Origin: Brachycybe producta | Lineage: Eukaryota; Arthropoda; Diplopoda; Playtdesmida; Andrognathidae | Direction: 5' to 3' | Assembly: GCA_036925085.1 (NCBI GenBank) | Contig: JAUPFP010000016.1 | Span: 3,186,903-3,250,902, forward strand | Length of the DNA stretch: 64,000 bases | Shown: positions 62,920-64,000 of the stretch, piece by piece | Layout: every line of letters starts with the position of its first letter | Numbering within the stretch: the stretch's first letter is position 1 | The notes under the pieces: model-generated | Seen by the model: only the letters and a program-made list of their open reading frames with translations | Databases searched by the model: none | What the model was told of the DNA's origin: nothing | Made by a program: the position numbers and the translations under genes

Positions 62920-63152
62920 CTGGGTTACGATCACATACATAGGTCATCTGTAACAATTTGTTGTTTATCAGAAATAAAATTATTATTATACCATTAAGAC
63001 CGGCGCAAATAGCAATACGGAACAGTGACGTCAAAATGACGTCATATCCAATGTCTTGTATCTAAATACATTGTTTGATGTGACGTCATTTTGATGTTTC
63101 TATTCCGTATTGACGTTTACGTCGGACTTTTGTCTTACGATCGTAACCAGAC
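62920..63152. mobile_element. MITE carrying three TGACGTCA sites
   Basis: Ends CTGGGTTACGATC and GATCGTAACCAG are inverted. Internal arms CAATACGGAACAGTGACGTC and GACGTCATTTTGATG...TTCCGTATTG also face each other. TGACGTCA at 63026, 63037 and 63081. Confidence 0.6.
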
Positions 63153-63914
63153 AGCCTTATTCAGAATATACGAAAAATCAATTAACTTAAAAGACTGTTT
63201 AGAAAATAGAACAAAATTCTTTCTACAGAAGAATTCCTTCATTAATTTTTTGTTGTTTCGATATGAAAAAAAAAAAAAAAAAAAAATGAATAAAATGACT
63301 TAACAATAATACTATTATACTAATTAATAATAACAAGAATGATCTTTTGTTTTCTTCATGCAAAATTAAATTCCATAAAGAGCTATACATATAGATTCAT
63401 ATAAAAAGTTTGGTTTCCTTTTTTGTTGCAGAGTTTGATGGAAAGAAGAAAAAAAAAAAATTAGTAAAAAATGAAAAAACTTAAAAAAAAAAAAACTACT
63501 ATTTTGTCCTCTTGATAATATATATTTATATATTTATGTTTAATTTTTGTTTTTGTTGTATCTTATAATTTGTATGAAATATTAAGCTGCACACAGTTTA
63601 ATTGGTAATTACAATATTTACAAAGAAGATCAATTTTTAATATTAATAATAATTATAATAATAATAATATAAACAAGTGCAGCTTAAAAATGCAGAAAAA
63701 GAAAAATTGAAAATTCTTTCTTATGGTTTTTTTTTTTAATCATCATACAATAAAAAACCCCCCCTTCAAAATTCACTCATTAATAATAATGATTGATAAT
63801 AATAATAATAATAGTATTAACAAATGTAACAAACTTGCAATTTAAAACACTTTGCGTTTCACTTTCAACCAACAAATTAGAAACTTTTTTTTTTCTTTTC
63901 AAAGCAATGATCAT

Positions 63915-63940
63915 AATTGGGGGGGGGGGGGGGGGGGGGA
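63915..63940. repeat. poly(G) tract
   Basis: About 22 consecutive G, followed by AAGAGGG. Shorter G or C runs are at about 4909, 61002 and 61350. Confidence 0.9.
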
Positions 63941-64000
63941 AGAGGGTGTCTCGTTAACTCTTTTTTTTTACAATGATGTAATGAGACAAAAAGCTGGAAA

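Larger units (their letters stand above)
60441..64000. other. spacer upstream of IMPA1
   Basis: The IMPA1 promoter must lie just right of 60440. Beyond the MITEs at 60548 and 62920, the foldback at 62420 and the G/C tracts, no gene is seen. The word GTAGCTTGTGACGTCAGAAG at about 61052 resembles the arm of the element at 24004. Confidence 0.55.

Overview
This is a stretch of nuclear DNA from an animal, very probably an invertebrate. It is AT-rich, its protein genes are cut into many short exons with GT-AG introns (two GC-AG), it has eukaryotic pol III tRNA genes, and it is crowded with short palindromic transposable elements. A beta-class carbonic anhydrase, which vertebrates lack, argues against a vertebrate. 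The exon structures of the DDX1 and IMPA1 genes stay close to the general animal pattern, which fits a slowly evolving intron-rich lineage such as a mollusc or another lophotrochozoan. The sequence alone does not settle the species.

Seven protein genes could be rebuilt exon by exon, with splice phases that agree. On the minus strand, in coordinate order: a DUF229 alkaline-phosphatase-like protein whose last exon(s) are cut off by the window start (973-3929); the DEAD-box helicase DDX1, complete in 25 coding exons (11277-19110); a beta-carbonic anhydrase, complete in 4 exons (21384-23520); the P-body protein LSM14, complete in 7 exons (25550-29864); a small cytochrome b5-domain protein in 4 exons (35917-38050); and inositol monophosphatase IMPA1, complete in 8 exons (57498-60440). 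On the plus strand there is a TCAIM-like mitochondrial protein, complete except for its first coding exon (53574-57031), convergent with IMPA1. Three near-identical tRNA-Leu(UAA) genes lie in tandem at 46754-47891. There is no operon; the genes are unrelated housekeeping neighbours. Two have RNA roles (DDX1, LSM14) and two handle small-molecule metabolism (carbonic anhydrase, IMPA1).

The rest, well over half the window, is intergenic or intronic DNA dominated by non-autonomous elements. They include a high-copy foldback family (more than ten copies, many in introns), a palindromic family built on GACCAC/GTGGTC, a 200-bp family present twice in opposite orientation, a hAT-type element with an 8-bp target duplication in DDX1 intron 1, a nested element flanked by TAA, two 907-bp copies of a TTAA-flanked element that carries three internal 193-bp repeats, and a 440-bp palindrome in an IMPA1 intron made of repeated GATGAAC words. 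There are also microsatellites (a 300-bp AAT array), minisatellites, long G/C homopolymers, and a striking excess of the octamer TGACGTCA. No CRISPR array, bacterial operon or clear autonomous transposase was seen.
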